In this document: one piece after another, positions 11,856-24,996 of the stretch
Numbering within the stretch: position 1 is the stretch's first letter
How the letters are laid out: every line of letters starts with the position of its first letter
DNA from: Pithys albifrons albifrons
Lineage: Eukaryota; Chordata; Aves; Passeriformes; Thamnophilidae
Direction: 5' to 3'
NCBI RefSeq assembly: GCF_047495875.1
Contig: NC_092470.1
Span: forward strand, 20,200,001-20,264,000
Length of the DNA stretch: 64,000 nt
The notes under the pieces: model-generated
What the model saw: only the letters and a program-made list of their open reading frames with translations
What the model was told of the DNA's origin: nothing
The model's database searches: none
Position numbers and translations under genes: made by a program

Positions 11856-12289
11856 GGGGTTTATCAGCAAGCTGGTGTCCTGAGGAGCTAAAGTTTGTAT
11901 TTATGTTTCTTTTAGGACCTGGGCTCCCTCTCAGCATGGAGGGAGTGATGTTTGAGACCGGGCAGTGTCCAATGTTTGAGACCGGGGAGTGGCCAGTCTG
12001 AGCCAAGATGGAAAGTTAGAAACTGGAAATGTACCTGGATGCCACCCTGAGTCAGCCCCAACGGAGGCACCTCCACCAAACACCTCGACCCGAACAAACC
12101 ATCGTGCTCTGACAAAGATGTTCCGTCTGAGAGTTCCTGCCCAGCTCCGGCTGTAAACACCTCCAGACTGTCATTTGCGCCTGATACAGGGCGACAATTA
12201 TTTGGGTACCTGGTGCTCGGCGTGGAAAAATGAGGGAATGGAATAGTAAATTAGAGGGATTGAAACAAAAAGCCACCGATGGTCTGAGC
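11856..12289. other. Proximal upstream flank of SMAD3
   Basis: Non-repetitive except for a short tandem duplicate of TGTTTGAGACCGGG at about 11,949 and 11,974. It probably contains distal promoter elements. Nothing specific can be supported. Confidence 0.45.
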
Positions 12290-12646
12290 CCGCCTGGCCA
12301 CGCCGCGTTCAGGTACCTGTGTGGGAACACACTTTTCCACGCAGGAAAGCGCCACCCTGGCACAGACCGGCCACGGACGGGGCTTTACCCTGGTGTTTAT
12401 TTTCCCTGGGTGGGATTTTTGCGGCCACCGCTCCTTGTCCTGCCCCGGGGCTGTTGCGCTCCGGGAGAGCCCGCGGAGCGCGAACCCCCTCGGGGGCCCC
12501 GCTGGGCCGGAGCGAGCGGAGCCTCCGCGCCCTCCCCTCCTTCCCTCCCTCCTCCTTCCAGCCGTCCCTCCCTCTCTTCCCTCCCTCGGCGGCGCGTTTG
12601 GGAGGGAAGGAGGGGGTGGAAGCCGGGCCGGGGCGGCCAGCAGGCA

Positions 12647-12654
12647 ATTTGCAT
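12647..12654 (+). promoter_or_regulatory. Octamer motif ATTTGCAT (POU/Oct candidate site)
   Basis: An exact ATTTGCAT octamer sits about 190 bp upstream of the SMAD3 start codon in otherwise GC-rich sequence. Octamers recruit POU-domain factors. Function here is inferred from the motif only. Confidence 0.35.
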
Positions 12655-12790
12655 GAGAGACAGACTGGGAATGAGCTGGAGTGGGCGCCTCTCCGCGCAC
12701 ACAGAGCGGGGCAGGCGGGGGAGGAGGAGGGAGCAGCCGCCGCCGGGCACGGGCGGCCAACTCCGCGCAAAGTTTGGAGCCCCGCGCTGA
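12653..12790 (+). other. Possible upstream ORF in the SMAD3 5' UTR
   Basis: An ATG at 12,653, with a second in-frame ATG at 12,671, opens a 45-codon basic, Arg/Gly-rich frame that ends at TGA 12,788-12,790, 51 nt before the SMAD3 start codon. If transcription begins upstream of 12,653 this would be a uORF able to dampen SMAD3 translation. The peptide resembles no family I recognise. Confidence 0.3.
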
Positions 12791-13735
<945 letters not shown>

Positions 13736-13949
13736 TAGCCCCCTCCTGCACGCTCGATATATAGTTAAAAAAAACCCACCAAAAACTGGCTGAAGACTCG
13801 AATTACTGTGAGGTAACAAGAGAGGGGAGCGCAGGGGAGGGAAACGTGTGTGCAGCCGAGCCGGGACTCGCGGAGTTGGGAGCGCCGCCGATCGGGGGGT
13901 CACTCACTCACTCACTGGCAGAAGTTTCTGCGTGTTCCCGAGTGCTGCT

Positions 13950-14432
13950 GGTGTGTGCTTTTAGTCCTCATTGCCGTGTGCTTTTCGTCCTCATTGCCGT
14001 GTGTGTTTATTCCTCATTGCCGTGTGCTTTTGAGCCTCATTGCCGTGTGTGTTTATTCCTCATTGCCGTGTGCTTTTAGTCCTCACTGCCGTGTGTTTTT
14101 ATTCCTCATTGCCGCGTTCTTTTAGTCCTCATTGCCGTGTGTGTTTATTCCTCATTGCCGCGTTCTTTTAGTCCTCATTGCCGTGTGTGTTTATTCCTCA
14201 TTGCCGTGTCCTTTTATTCCTCATTGCCGTGTGTGTTTATTCCTCATTGCTGCGTTCTTTTATTCCTCATTGCCGTGTGTTTTTATTCCTCATTGCCGTG
14301 TGTGTTTATTCCTCATTGCCGTGTCCTTTTATTCCTCATTGCCGTGTCCTTTTATTCCTCATTGCCGCGTTCTTTTATTCCTCATTGCCGTGTCCTTTTA
14401 TTCCTCATTGCCGCGTTCTTTTATTCCCGATG
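13950..14432. repeat. 23-bp minisatellite
   Basis: About 21 units of TCCTCATTGCCGTGTGTGTT plus TAT, with GTGTCCTTTTAT and GCGTTCTTTTA variants interleaved. Translated frames (RVCLFLIAV-type) are artefacts. Confidence 0.97.
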
Positions 14433-15800
14433 GCAGCGTCAGGAGCGCGGGTTTGTTTTCCTCGCGTGGCTTCTCCCGTGTTATCCAGCCCGACACTCTT
14501 GATTTAGAGCCCCGCTTTGCTCGGGTTTTCCAATCACTTTTGAAGTTGGGAATGCACATTGGCAGAGCTGAAGGGGATCGTTGGAAGCGCAAAAACCCCA
14601 AACAGACAAACCGACCAACCCAGCGCACCACGTGAGGGCGAACAGAACCGATTTCCCCCCCGCTTTTTCAATTAACGTCGGTTTTATTTTTAGCCTCCAT
14701 ACTGAGCCCCCTCCATAAACCGTAAAGAACGCGTGTGTGTAACTATCCCATCTAAGAATAATTTTCCAAGTAGCCTTCAAAAGGCTGCTCACAAGTGATG
14801 CTTTATTTATTGCTGCAGATTTCTCCGAGCTGAGGCTGTTCCTGGTTGTTGGTGGAGAACACTTTTTTTTTCTCCTCTTTTTTTTTTTTTTTTTAAACAA
14901 AGGCCAAAGTTCATCCCAAATATTTGAATGGCGCATAATTGTGTGCGAAGATAGCAGTGTGTGTGTGTGTATTCATGCTTCGCTCCGGCCCAAACAAATG
15001 TGTGCTTTCTTGGTTGTCAGAATGATTTAATATGCAGGGGCTGCTACAAAGCGGCATCTGTTGCATGAAAAAGTGAAGCGAGCGCCTTAGAAATGGGGAT
15101 GTTTGGAACTCCGCAAATTTTCTTCCAACAACTGCACTGGGTTGTTTTTTTTTTTTTTTAAAGGAAAAAATAGAGTCTCCCTCCTTATGTTTTTGGTGGC
15201 TGAGATTTTGGTCTGTAATGCAAATCCAGCTCTCAGCTTTTGTTAGAGCGGCTCTGGCTTGGCCTTGCTGGAAGCAGAAATCCAAACCTGTAGAGCTCCC
15301 AAACGATGCAAACGCCTTAAAAGCTGTATTTTTAAATTCCTGGTAAAGCAGAGTGCTTTGCACGTAGCTAATTGCCTGTTTAAACCGCTTCCCTGAAAGA
15401 CTTACCATTTCAAAAGGGGGAAAATGGCTTGAGCAGCCCTGCTGGGGTGACCTGGGCATTGTGTCTGGTGCTGCTGAGCTGGAGGGAACAGGGCAGGGAG
15501 CCCCTTGGAGCTGCTGCTGCTGCTGAAAAGGTGGTTTAAAGAGAAGGGAGGATGCTTTATGATTTAAGGGAAGCCAAGAGTTGGGTCAGATGCGATGCTT
15601 TCATTTAAAAAGATAATTTTGAAGGTGGAAAATAAGTAACAACACAAATAGGTATCACAAGTCATGAATGTTCTCACCTTCAGAGGTTGTCCTGGCTGTT
15701 CTTCCTGAATGTCTCTTTTTTTCCTAAATCTTGCTCTGTTGATGAAAATTGTGCAGAAATTCAAACATTCCATGTTCATTTATGGCACTGAGCCTGGATC
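14433..15800. other. SMAD3: Unique intron 1 sequence
   Basis: No repeat family is recognised apart from poly-T runs (about 14,860-14,895 and 15,146-15,159). Scattered CpGs near 14,640-14,740 mark the downstream shoulder of the CpG island. Confidence 0.5.
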
Positions 15801-15804
15801 CTGC

Positions 15805-16655
15805 AGATCTCAAAAAAAATTCTTTGCAGAGAGAGTGCTCAGGGATTGGAATGGGCTGCCCAGAGAGGGGGTGGATTCCCCATCCCTGGAGGTTTTAACC
15901 TGAGCTTGGCTGTGGCACTGAGTGCCATGATCTGGTAAAGGGACTGGAGTTGGACCAAGGGTTGGACTTGATTATCTTGGAGGTCTTTTCCAACCCAATC
16001 CATTCTATGATTCTATGGATGTGGCACTGAGTGAGAATCCACCATGTCTTGATCCAACCCCACTGTGATCACTCAGTGCCCTGGGCTGGTGATCACAATG
16101 GGGTTGGATCAAGGGTTGGACTTGATGATCTTGGAGGTCTTTTCCAACCCAGCACATTCTATGATTCTCTGTTGGTGGATTCCCCATCCCTGGAGGTGTT
16201 TAAGGTGACACTGGACGTGGCACTGAGTGCCATGATCTGGTAAAGGGACTGGAGTTGGACCAAGGGTTGGACTTGATTATCTTGGAGGTCTTTTCCAACC
16301 CAATCCATTCTATGATTCTATGGATGTGGCACTGAGTGAGAATCCACCATGTCTTGATCCAACCCCACTGTGGTCACCAGCCCAGGGCACAGAGTAGGGT
16401 TGGACTTGCTGATCTCTGAGGTCTTTTCCAACCCAATCCATTCTATGATTCTATGGATGTGGCACTGAGTGAGAATCCACCACGTCTTGATCCAATCCCA
16501 CTGTGAGAATCCACCATGTCTTGATCCAACCCTACTGTGATCACCAGCCCAGGGCACAGAGTGCCCTGGGCTGGTGATCACAGTGGGGTTGGATCAAGGG
16601 TTGAACTTGCTGATCTTGGAGGTCTTTTCCAACCCAATCCATTCTATGATTCAAA
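15805..16655 (+). mobile_element. CR1 3' end followed by tandem fold-back/tail units
   Basis: A 5'-truncated CR1 (from TTCTTTGCAGAGAGAGTGCT) is followed by at least three consecutive units. Each has a CR1 tail, then GGATGTGGCACTGAGTGAGA, then a full or partial palindrome (16,049-16,112; half copy about 16,350-16,400; 16,521-16,597), then another tail ending CCATTCTATGATTC. This shows the unit can be tandem. Confidence 0.9.
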
Positions 16656-18575
16656 CCTCTGGCATCAGTTTTGGTGGGAGCTCCTCGTTCCTTGGCACAG
16701 GTTTTTAACCACAACTTCATATGTGCTGTTCTTATTGTTCAGTGTGTACATCACAGAGACCCAGCTGAGCCTGGTTAGGTTATTCTGTGCTGAGATGTTA
16801 ATAATTCTCTATCAGGGATTGGGAAATGGTGTGGAAATCTGGAGCAGCCTGTCTGGAAGTCGTGGCAGAGCTGGAGTTCCAACCAGGCCTTGTGGCTTTA
16901 AGAGCTGTGCCTTCCCCTCTGGACTGCTCTGCTTGTCCTGATGTATCTGAATCTCATTCCTGTGTCATTTGGAATTAGTGTTTGCCAGACAATCTGAGTG
17001 TGCTTCTAGTTTGCTGTTTGTTTTCTTCTTTTATTTAATAACTCTCCATGTCCTTTTACTCTTTACTCAAATAAATATGTCAGAGAGGGGGGGAAAAACC
17101 ATCCTTAAGGATCAGCTGATGCTGTGCATTGTGTGGAGTGCCTGAGTGGACTGAATTACAGTGGAGCCCTGCCAGGGATGACTCTGGCCCAGCAGAAGCA
17201 GGGCAAGTCCAAAATTAGCCATTGTATCCATGAGACCCAGCGAGTTTCAGTTGGAAAAGTGCTCCAGCTCTGCAGAAATGTTGCTCCTGGGAACAAGAAC
17301 TACCCAGCAAATTCCTGGAGGGATCAGGTGGGGCTGTTTTAAGACAGAGCAAGAAAAAGAAAAATTCTTGTTGTAGGGCTGAGGAATTAGAATATGAAAT
17401 TTATTCCCACTGTCATTTTTATCCCCTGGGAACTGGAAATGTACCTCCTATGTGCCATCTCCTGACAGATTGTTAAACAATGACTGGTTTATTTGGTTGT
17501 GTAGTTGTTCAGCACTGTTGTTTTCCAGGAGCTCCATTTCTGTGACAGACTCCAGAGGCCTCAGATTTTCTGTTGGGAGAACTTGTGGCAAAGAGCAAAA
17601 GGCTGGGGAGGCCTTCAAGGATTTCAGTGTGATGGTCCTGGCAGGATTTTTCCTTCTTGTTTTTACTGCTGGAGCAGGAAGTGATTTCCCCCTGAAAAAC
17701 GTGGAGGACTCTGATGTTCTCTGCTGGTTTCTGATGATGCTGGAGCTGGGCAGGATGGATCCTTTGGAGGACCTTCCTTCATCCTCCTCCAGGACAAAGC
17801 CAAAGCCAATCCTGTCCCTGGAGGCTCCTTTAAACCTCTGTCCTGGTGGGCTTTGGTGTCAGGACTGACCTAGTGAGTTGTGCCCAGCTGGGTCTGACTG
17901 GCCATAAGGCATTTTTCATACTGTGTTGGGTGATAAAGTTAAAAACACTCATTCTTTTGTCCATTAAAATCCATCTTTTCTGGCAGGTGCATTGATTTGG
18001 ACAGCCCAGCTTTCAGGGTGGGCATTTCTCTCACTTGCCATGTGCCCTGGCAGCATTTTGTCTTAGAAGTGAAATGTCTTGGGCTGGATTTTGGTGAGTC
18101 TTTGACTCTGTGGACTGCAGAAACCAGAGCATGTGCTGGGCCCTCAGTAATTCCTAAAAGCTGGGCAGTATTTCTAGTCCTGCTGATATGGGATGAGACA
18201 CTCAGTGCTTTGTTTGCAGGGCTGTAGTGGTGCTACACAGATTAAGACATAAATCTCATGACACTTTGTACTCAATTTTCATATGCATATTTTTTTCTTT
18301 TGAACTTATTGCTGTGTTCATTTGTTTTGGTGTCTGCAGTGGTTTCAGGGGAGCCAGGATTCTTGGGTATAAGGAACACTTTCTTTTAAGTGGTGGGGTG
18401 TTTTTTAATGTAGAAAATAATTCTGAGGCGAGGTGGGTGTTATTTCTGGTGGAACTCATCAGATAAAGGAGAGAATGTACCAATTGAAATGGAAACGGGG
18501 CACATTTGCCTCTTAAAGGCAGGTGGTGAGCAAGGTGTTCCTCCAATTATTTACATTTTGGTGGGGAAAACCAGG
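16656..18575. other. SMAD3: Unique intron 1 sequence, nothing specific seen
   Basis: Ordinary intronic composition. No exon, RNA gene or repeat family is recognised. Confidence 0.5.
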
Positions 18576-18990
18576 GATAACACATAAGGAACATGATACA
18601 TAAGGATCATGTTACATAAGGAACATGATACATAAGGAACATAATACATAAGGAATATAATACATAAGGAATATAATACATAAGGAATATAATACATAAG
18701 GAATATAATACATAAGGAATATAATACATAAGGATCTTAATACATAAGGAATATAATACATAAGGAACATCATAATACATAAGGAACATAATACATAAGG
18801 AACATAGTACATAAGGAATATAGTACATAAGGAACATAATACATAAGGAATATAATACATAAGGATCATAATACATAAGGAACATAATACATAAGGATCA
18901 TAATACATAAGGAATATAATACATAAGGATCATAATACATAAGGATCATAATACATAAGGATCATAGTACATAAAGAACACAATACCTAA
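18576..18990. repeat. 16-bp AT-rich minisatellite
   Basis: About 26 units of AATATAATACATAAGG with AACATAATAC and ATCATAATAC variants. It is strongly AT-rich and decays at its right end (AATACCTAAGGATAATGCC). Confidence 0.97.
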
Positions 18991-19189
18991 GGATAATGCC
19001 TAAAGATTTTAGGAACATTTGGGTGTGAGCAGAGCTTCTGTTGTGTTGGTAGCTGAGCAGACAACACCTCCAGGAATTGCTCGTGATCTTTGGTTTGCTT
19101 TGATAGCAGGAAATAGGAGAACTCCAAGAACATTAAGTGGCAGGGGCTCTGCCTGAAGACCTTGAAGTGTGTTGTGATTTCACACCATG

Positions 19190-19260
19190 GGGTGATTTTT
19201 GAGGTCGTTGGGCTTGATGATCCTTGTGGATCCCTTCCAGCTTGGAATATTCTGTGTTTT
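19190..19260 (+). mobile_element. CR1/SINE-type tail fragment
   Basis: TTGGGCTTGATGATCCTTGT then GGATCCCTTCCAGCTTGGAATATTCTGTG matches the 3' tail shared by the tRNA-like SINEs in this window. The body is missing, so it is a 5'-truncated insertion of that CR1 or SINE family. Confidence 0.65.
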
Positions 19261-19811
19261 TGTGTTCTTTTGAGCTTGATGCCTGGCTGGTTTAATTAAC
19301 AAGCCAAGGGCCAGCCGTAGTTCTGTGTGTCCACATGCAAATGTGTGTATTATTTTAATGCCAGTTTTAAACCACCTCATTTTAATTAGGCCAGTCCTTG
19401 TGTGGGAGGAGCTTTAGTGCTGCCTGGACTTGTTCGGGGCCGTGTGCCCTGTAAAGGGGTGCCCTGGGGATGGCACAGGACAGCCCCTGTGTGCAAACAC
19501 TGCCAGCCACTGCACTGGTTTGCTGGTGGTTTCCTGTTGATTTTAGTGCTGCAAATCTGTGTCCACTGCCCTCTGTACTGCCCCAGCTTTCTGGGCAGGT
19601 TTTACAGCCCTGCCCTGCCCTGCCCTGCCCTGCCCTTTGTGCTGCTTCAGTGCCCCAGGAGCTGGTGTGGCTGTGGCAGTGCCAGCTCAGGGTGCCCTGC
19701 TCTGGAACCAGCTTTGGTGTGGCCTTAGGGGGACTTTGCAGGTGTGAAGGTGAAAACACAGCGAGGGCACAGAGGGGACTTTCTTCCTGCTGGGCCTCCT
19801 GTCCATCTCCT

Positions 19812-20248
19812 CTCAGCCATAGGACAAGGGGGCACGATGGGCTCAAGCTCTGCCAGGGGAAATTGAAGCTGGAGATCAGAAAAAAATTCTTTCTAGAGAG
19901 TTCTTAGGCCTTGGAATGGGCTGCCCAGAGAAGGGGTGGATTCCCCATCCCTGGAGGTTTTTCAGCTGAGCTTGGCTGTGGCACTGAGTGCCATGATCTG
20001 GTAAAGGGACTGGAGTTGGCCCAAGGGTTGGACTTGATGATCTTGGAGGTCTTTTCCAACCCAATCCATTCTATGATTCTGTGGATGTGGCACTGAGTGA
20101 GAATCCACCATGTCTTGATCCAACCCCACTGTGATCACCAGCCCAGGGCACTGAGTGCCCTGGGCTGGTGATCACAGTGGGGTTGGATCAAGGGTTGAAC
20201 TTGCTGATCTTGGAGGTCTTTTCCACCCCAATCCATTCTGTGATTCCT
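19812..20248 (+). mobile_element. 5'-truncated CR1 with fold-back and second tail
   Basis: It starts within CR1 ORF2 (ATAGGACAAGGGGGCACGAT), keeps the stop and first tail, then the 77-bp palindrome (20,115-20,191) and a second tail ending CCATTCTGTGATTC. Confidence 0.9.
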
Positions 20249-20540
20249 CCTTGCCATCCAACCCCTGGGCACATGTTTCTGTTCCTCACAGCCCCTCCAT
20301 CTTCTTGTCCCCACCCTTGGATTGGAAATGATGGAATTTCCCAGTAATTTTTCCAGTTCCAGCCTGGATGATTGTGTGGAGTTGCCTTGTAGACCACACG
20401 ATGCCACTTCCAAACCCAAACCCCTCCTGTTAAGCTCAGGCAATAATGTTGGTACAACCAGTTAGGGAGCAACTTCTCCTTCAGTTATTCCAGCAGAGAG
20501 GAAGGAGCTGGGAAAGGAGGGAGGAGAGGCCCAAACCAAA

Positions 20541-20685
20541 GGAGATCAGCTCAGTTGGTTCAAACTTGGCTGTAACAATGCCAAGGTCATGGGTTCAATC
20601 CCCTATGTGGGCCATTGACTGAAGAGTTGGACTCGATGATCCTTGTGGGTCCCTTCCAACCCAGAATAATCTGGAATTCTGAGTT
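20541..20685 (+). mobile_element. tRNA-Ile-like SINE with CR1-type tail (TguSINE1-like)
   Basis: The head looks like a tRNA-Ile: box A AGCTCAGTTGG (20,548-20,558) and box B GGTTCAATCCC (20,592-20,602), with GCCAAGGTCATGGG between. It is followed by a CR1-type tail (GTTGGACTCGATGATCCTTG...CCAACCCAGAATAATCTGG). The tRNA head carries an internal pol III promoter and the tail would recruit CR1 reverse transcriptase. I infer the name from resemblance to the songbird SINE. Confidence 0.85.
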
Positions 20686-22400
20686 GCTGCTGCAATAGCA
20701 CAGCAGCCCCAGCCCTTTATTAAGGCATCTTCCTCCAATTTGTCATTTCTCTGTCAGCAGCCAATACAATTCAAACCCTTTTGTCAATATATTTATTTCT
20801 CTTTTTGCCTGCAATGTGCAGCCCAGCTCAGGTTGTGCCTTAAAACTGGTGGTAAAACTCCTCATGGCTTGAGAACACCACAGGAATGTTTATACAGAGA
20901 TGGGCTAAGGGGGAGAGTTGTATTTTGTATTTGTTGAGATGCTTTCAAATATTCATTTCTCTGCCTTTTCTCCTCCTCCCCTTTCTTGAGAAACTGAAAT
21001 AGCCAAAAAAGCTTCTGAGAGGATTCATGATATTCTCATTATATTGTGTGGTAAGTGTTGAATCTGTGTGAAACAAAATGTGTAAAGTGGTTGCTTCATT
21101 CTTACAGTATTAGGAAAAGACCCTGAATATTGCAGTCATGGAAGTATAATGAGAAATAAAAGCAAAAATAAAGAAATACCCACTGTACAGGATTATCACA
21201 TCAGGGATCCAATTAAAACAAGTTCTCCTAATAAATATTGGTTTAATAATGTAAACTCCTGATTGCTGTATTATTACAACAAAAATAAAATTAACAAGAT
21301 TTAATGGACTGAGCAGCCATTAATTTTCCCTTGTTAATTTATTAGGAGCTTCTGATGCTGTTAGAGGCACCATAATGCCATTTTCCTGCTGGAGGAAACC
21401 AATAGGGCCAAGCAGTGCTTGAGTTAAGCAGAAATCAGGTTTTCTTCCCAAATTATCTTTTTTTTCTGTTGTTTGGGGGTTTGTTTTTTATTCTTAGTAT
21501 CTTTTAGCTCTTGGGTGCAATTGGATTGGCAGGGCTGGGGTGCAGCTCTCCCTTCCAGTAAGGATATGAACAGCCCTAATTAACTTTGGTCCTTGTGTGC
21601 CTTGATGTGTTGTGTGAAAAGCCTTTGCCAGCCCCAGGCTCTGGGTTGGGAGGGAGGGGAATAAAGTCAGGGCAGAGATTCCTGGCCCCAAACTGCAGCT
21701 CCAGCAGGTTCACCCCACCAACCCCACCCAATATTTGCTAAATCCCTTTGGTTCCAAAGTGGAGGAAATCTGTAATAATTGGGCTCTTGTCACTGATAAC
21801 CAACTGTTGGTGTGACTGAGGAGACAACAATGTGCCAATTAATATTTTAATGTTAATTTTTGGAAACCTTTTAAAGCTGCTCTTGCTTTGCTCCCTCATC
21901 TCTTTGCCATCACTGGCAGGGTTGGTGGGACTTGTCCTTGGTGAGCAGGGACCTGTGTGGACACAGACCACAAAGCCAGAGCTCTTTCTTTCTGTCTTTA
22001 AAGGTTGGATTCTTCACAAGCAGAGATCACAACTGGGAGTAGAAACAAACTACTCTGGGCATAGTAATGGCAGTTAAAAAAAATAAACAAAACAACAAAA
22101 CCCCCCAGGGTAACCCAGAAGAACCAGGCAAGAAATATTAAATTAATAGCACCCTGATTTTTAACTCATCACCCAGGAATCATCTGAGCTCCAACAGCAA
22201 ATCTTTTCAACTAAGAATCCTGTTAAACCTACTCCAGATTTGTTCCTTCAGCAGCAGGGTGGGTTTCTCTGCCCTGCCTGGCTGTGTCTGGGGCAGGGAG
22301 AGTTTTGGTGCTTTAGGAGCTGCTGGTGGTGTGGAAAAGATGAAATTATTGGTGAGCCTCGTGAGGAAAAGTGCTTGAAAATCCACCAAGACCCACCTGC
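20686..22400. other. SMAD3: Unique intron 1 sequence, AT-rich in part
   Basis: No gene or repeat family is seen. The part at 21,030-21,340 is AT-rich with several TTAATTAA-like cores, which can mark conserved non-coding elements, but none can be proved here. Confidence 0.45.
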
Positions 22401-22515
22401 AAAAATGAAGAATGAGATGAAGAATGAGATGATGAAGAATGAGATGATGAATGAGATGAGATGAAGAAGAATGAGATGAAGAAGAATGAGATGAAGAATG
22501 AAATGTGAAAAATGA
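22401..22515. repeat. GAATGAGATGAA-type microsatellite
   Basis: Short purine-rich irregular array of AATGAGATGA/AGAATGAGAT, about 110 bp. Confidence 0.9.
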
Positions 22516-24205
22516 AAAGAAAGATGAGATGTAACCTGTGTAAGTCTAGGAAAGGTGAATGGGCAACCTTGAGAAATTCTGTCTGTCCCCAGAAACACCT
22601 TTCCAGCTCACCTGCTGTTCAGCCCTGGGGTCGTGAGGGCACAGAAGGGGCAGGTTCCAGGTGGGTGTGCCCACCTTGCCCTGCAGCACCTGCACACTCA
22701 GCACGGGTGGGCTCTGAGCCTGCCCAGGGGTGGAGCATCTGCTGCTCCATCTCCACAGGGACATCCATCAGCTTGGAAAAAGGAGGGTGGGAATCCTGCA
22801 GGGAATGAGGTGTCAGGAAGGAGTCTGATCATCTCCCTGGGACTTCTCTTCCTGCAGGATTGTCAGGAAGGGAAGTCTCAGGGTAAAGGCAGTGGGTGAA
22901 CCATCCTTGGCTCACCTTGGAGTTGAAAATTTCAGTCAACTTTTCCTTCCAAGTCGTGGCAGAGCAAAGGCTGGAGTTTGTCTCTGAATTGGTTGAGGTT
23001 CATCAACCATAACAGAACCTCTTCTAAGAAGGAAGTCCAAGCAGAAATGTCCTCCCTTGTGGTGAGGCTGCAGCCAGCAAGGGTTGAATGATGAATGCTG
23101 AGACAGACTCTCCTTTTTCACAACAACAGAAGAGAAACTTTGTCCTTCCTGTTCCAGTTGCTTGAATATGAACAGAGAAATTCACTTGCCCTTCACTGAT
23201 GTAGTTCACAAAAATATTGGCCTTAGAGGAAGTTCTCTGTGGCACTGGGGATGCCTCTGTTTCTGTGCTGAATGTGCAACTGCTGTTGATTTATCTCTTT
23301 AACAGCCAGAGAATCCTCTTTTCCCCAAATTTTCTTTCCCTCTGTAATGGATTTTCAGTGTTCCTGTGTGGGAAGACCAAGACCCAACTACAAACACCTT
23401 GAATTTTGTTCTCCTCAGAAAGACCAGCTGTGGGTTTTTTCATAGGGATGTCAACTCTGTGGTTTCCAGACATGTGGAACGTCACAGAAAGGTCCTTTTT
23501 ATTATTTCTTGGGCAAGTTGTTGTTCCCCTTGACTCAGAGGCGTGGCCAGTTTGTAGCAGATGTTTAACACCCTCTGAAAAGTTCTCTCAGTGGTTGAAA
23601 AGCACTTTGTGTAAAAGGGAGGCTGACAAGCAGCTGGAGGCTGGAGTCTCTCCCCACTCTTTTTGCATATGGATTTCAGTGAATTTACTCCTGATTTCCA
23701 TGCAAGTGAAAGCAGAGTCAGGCCAGCACAGGAAAGCAGAGGACTGAAGAATGTGGAGAGAGGTGTTTGGATTTTGAATATCATCCCCTTTCCTGTTTGA
23801 ATTCCAAGGTTCTGGGGGCTTCTGTGGGTTGTTCTGTGCAGGATTTGAAGCCTCCCCAGCAGAGCCTGTGAGACCTGGGGGCTCCAGTCCCAGGGAGACT
23901 GGACTTGCCAGGCCTGGGCTGGAATCTGGCACAAGCCAGGCAGGATTTAGTTGGCAGTTGGATGAAAATAATATTCCTCTGCAAAACATTTCATTTTCCG
24001 AGGAGCTCTCCCTGGTGTTTCCTTGAGGGGGTTCTGGTGGGCACTGCTGGGCTTGGCAGAGCCCCTGCATGTTTGAGCTGAGGTGCCACTGCCCCTGATC
24101 CTGTGCAAGGGGTGACATTTGGCTTTATTCCTTTTTTTTAACCATTTAAGCAGCTTGCACAGCAGTGGAGAAGCCCTTTTGAGGCAGTGCTTTTCCCTGA
24201 GCCCC
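22516..24205. other. SMAD3: Unique intron 1 sequence, nothing specific seen
   Basis: No coding sequence or recognised repeat. Confidence 0.45.
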
Positions 24206-24996
24206 ATTCCCACCTCCCTGCACAAGCCCAGGGAGGTCTCTTGGATATTCCCACCTCCGTACACAAGCCCAGGGAGGTTTCCTGGATATTCCCACCTCCC
24301 TGCACAAGCCCAGGGAGGTTTCCTGGATATTTCCCCCTGCCCTGAACAAGCCCAGGGAGGTTTCCTGGATATTCCCACCTGCCCTGCACAAGCCCAGGGA
24401 GGTTTGTTGGATATTCCCACCTGCCCTGCACAAGCCCAGGGAGGTTTCCTGGATATTCCCACCTGCCCTGCACAAGCCCAGGGAGGTTTCCTGGATATTC
24501 CCACCTCCCTACACAAGCCCAGGGAGGTTTCCTGGATATTCCCACCTGCCCTGCACAAGCCCAGGGAGGTTTCCTGGATATTCCCACCTGCCCTGCACAA
24601 GCCCAGGGAGGTTTCCTGGATATTCCCACCTGCCCTGCACAAACCCAGGGAGGTCTCCTGGATATTCCCACCTCTCTGCACAAGCCCAGGGATCTTTCCT
24701 GGATATTCCCACCTGCCCTGCACAAGCCCAGGGAGGTTTGTTGGATATTCCCACCTGCCCTGCACAAGCCCAGGGAGGTCTCCTGGATATTCCCACCTGC
24801 CCTGCACAAGCCCAGGGAGGTCTCTTGGATATTCCCACCTGCCCTGCACAAGCCCAGGGAGGTTTCCTGGATATTCCCACCTGCCCTGCACAAGCCCAGG
24901 GAGGTTTCCTGGATATTCCCACCTCTCTGCACAAGCACAGGGAGGTTTCCTGGATATTCCCACCTGCCCTGCACAAGCCCAGGGAGGTTTCCTGCA
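24206..24996. repeat. 42-bp minisatellite with a Jeffreys-type core
   Basis: About 19 units of CTGCCCTGCACAAGCCCAGG followed by GAGGTTTCCTGGATATTCCCAC (period 42, or 41 where CTCCCT replaces CTGCCCT). The opposite strand of each full unit contains GGGCAGGTGG, the heart of the classical human minisatellite core. The 42-bp period keeps frames open on both strands, giving spurious ORFs of up to about 380 residues. Confidence 0.97.

Noticed and set aside
20541..20685. Functional tRNA-Ile gene
   Set aside because: The head lacks a proper acceptor stem and continues into a CR1-type tail with no pol III terminator directly after it. Three dispersed copies with the same tail mark it as a SINE.
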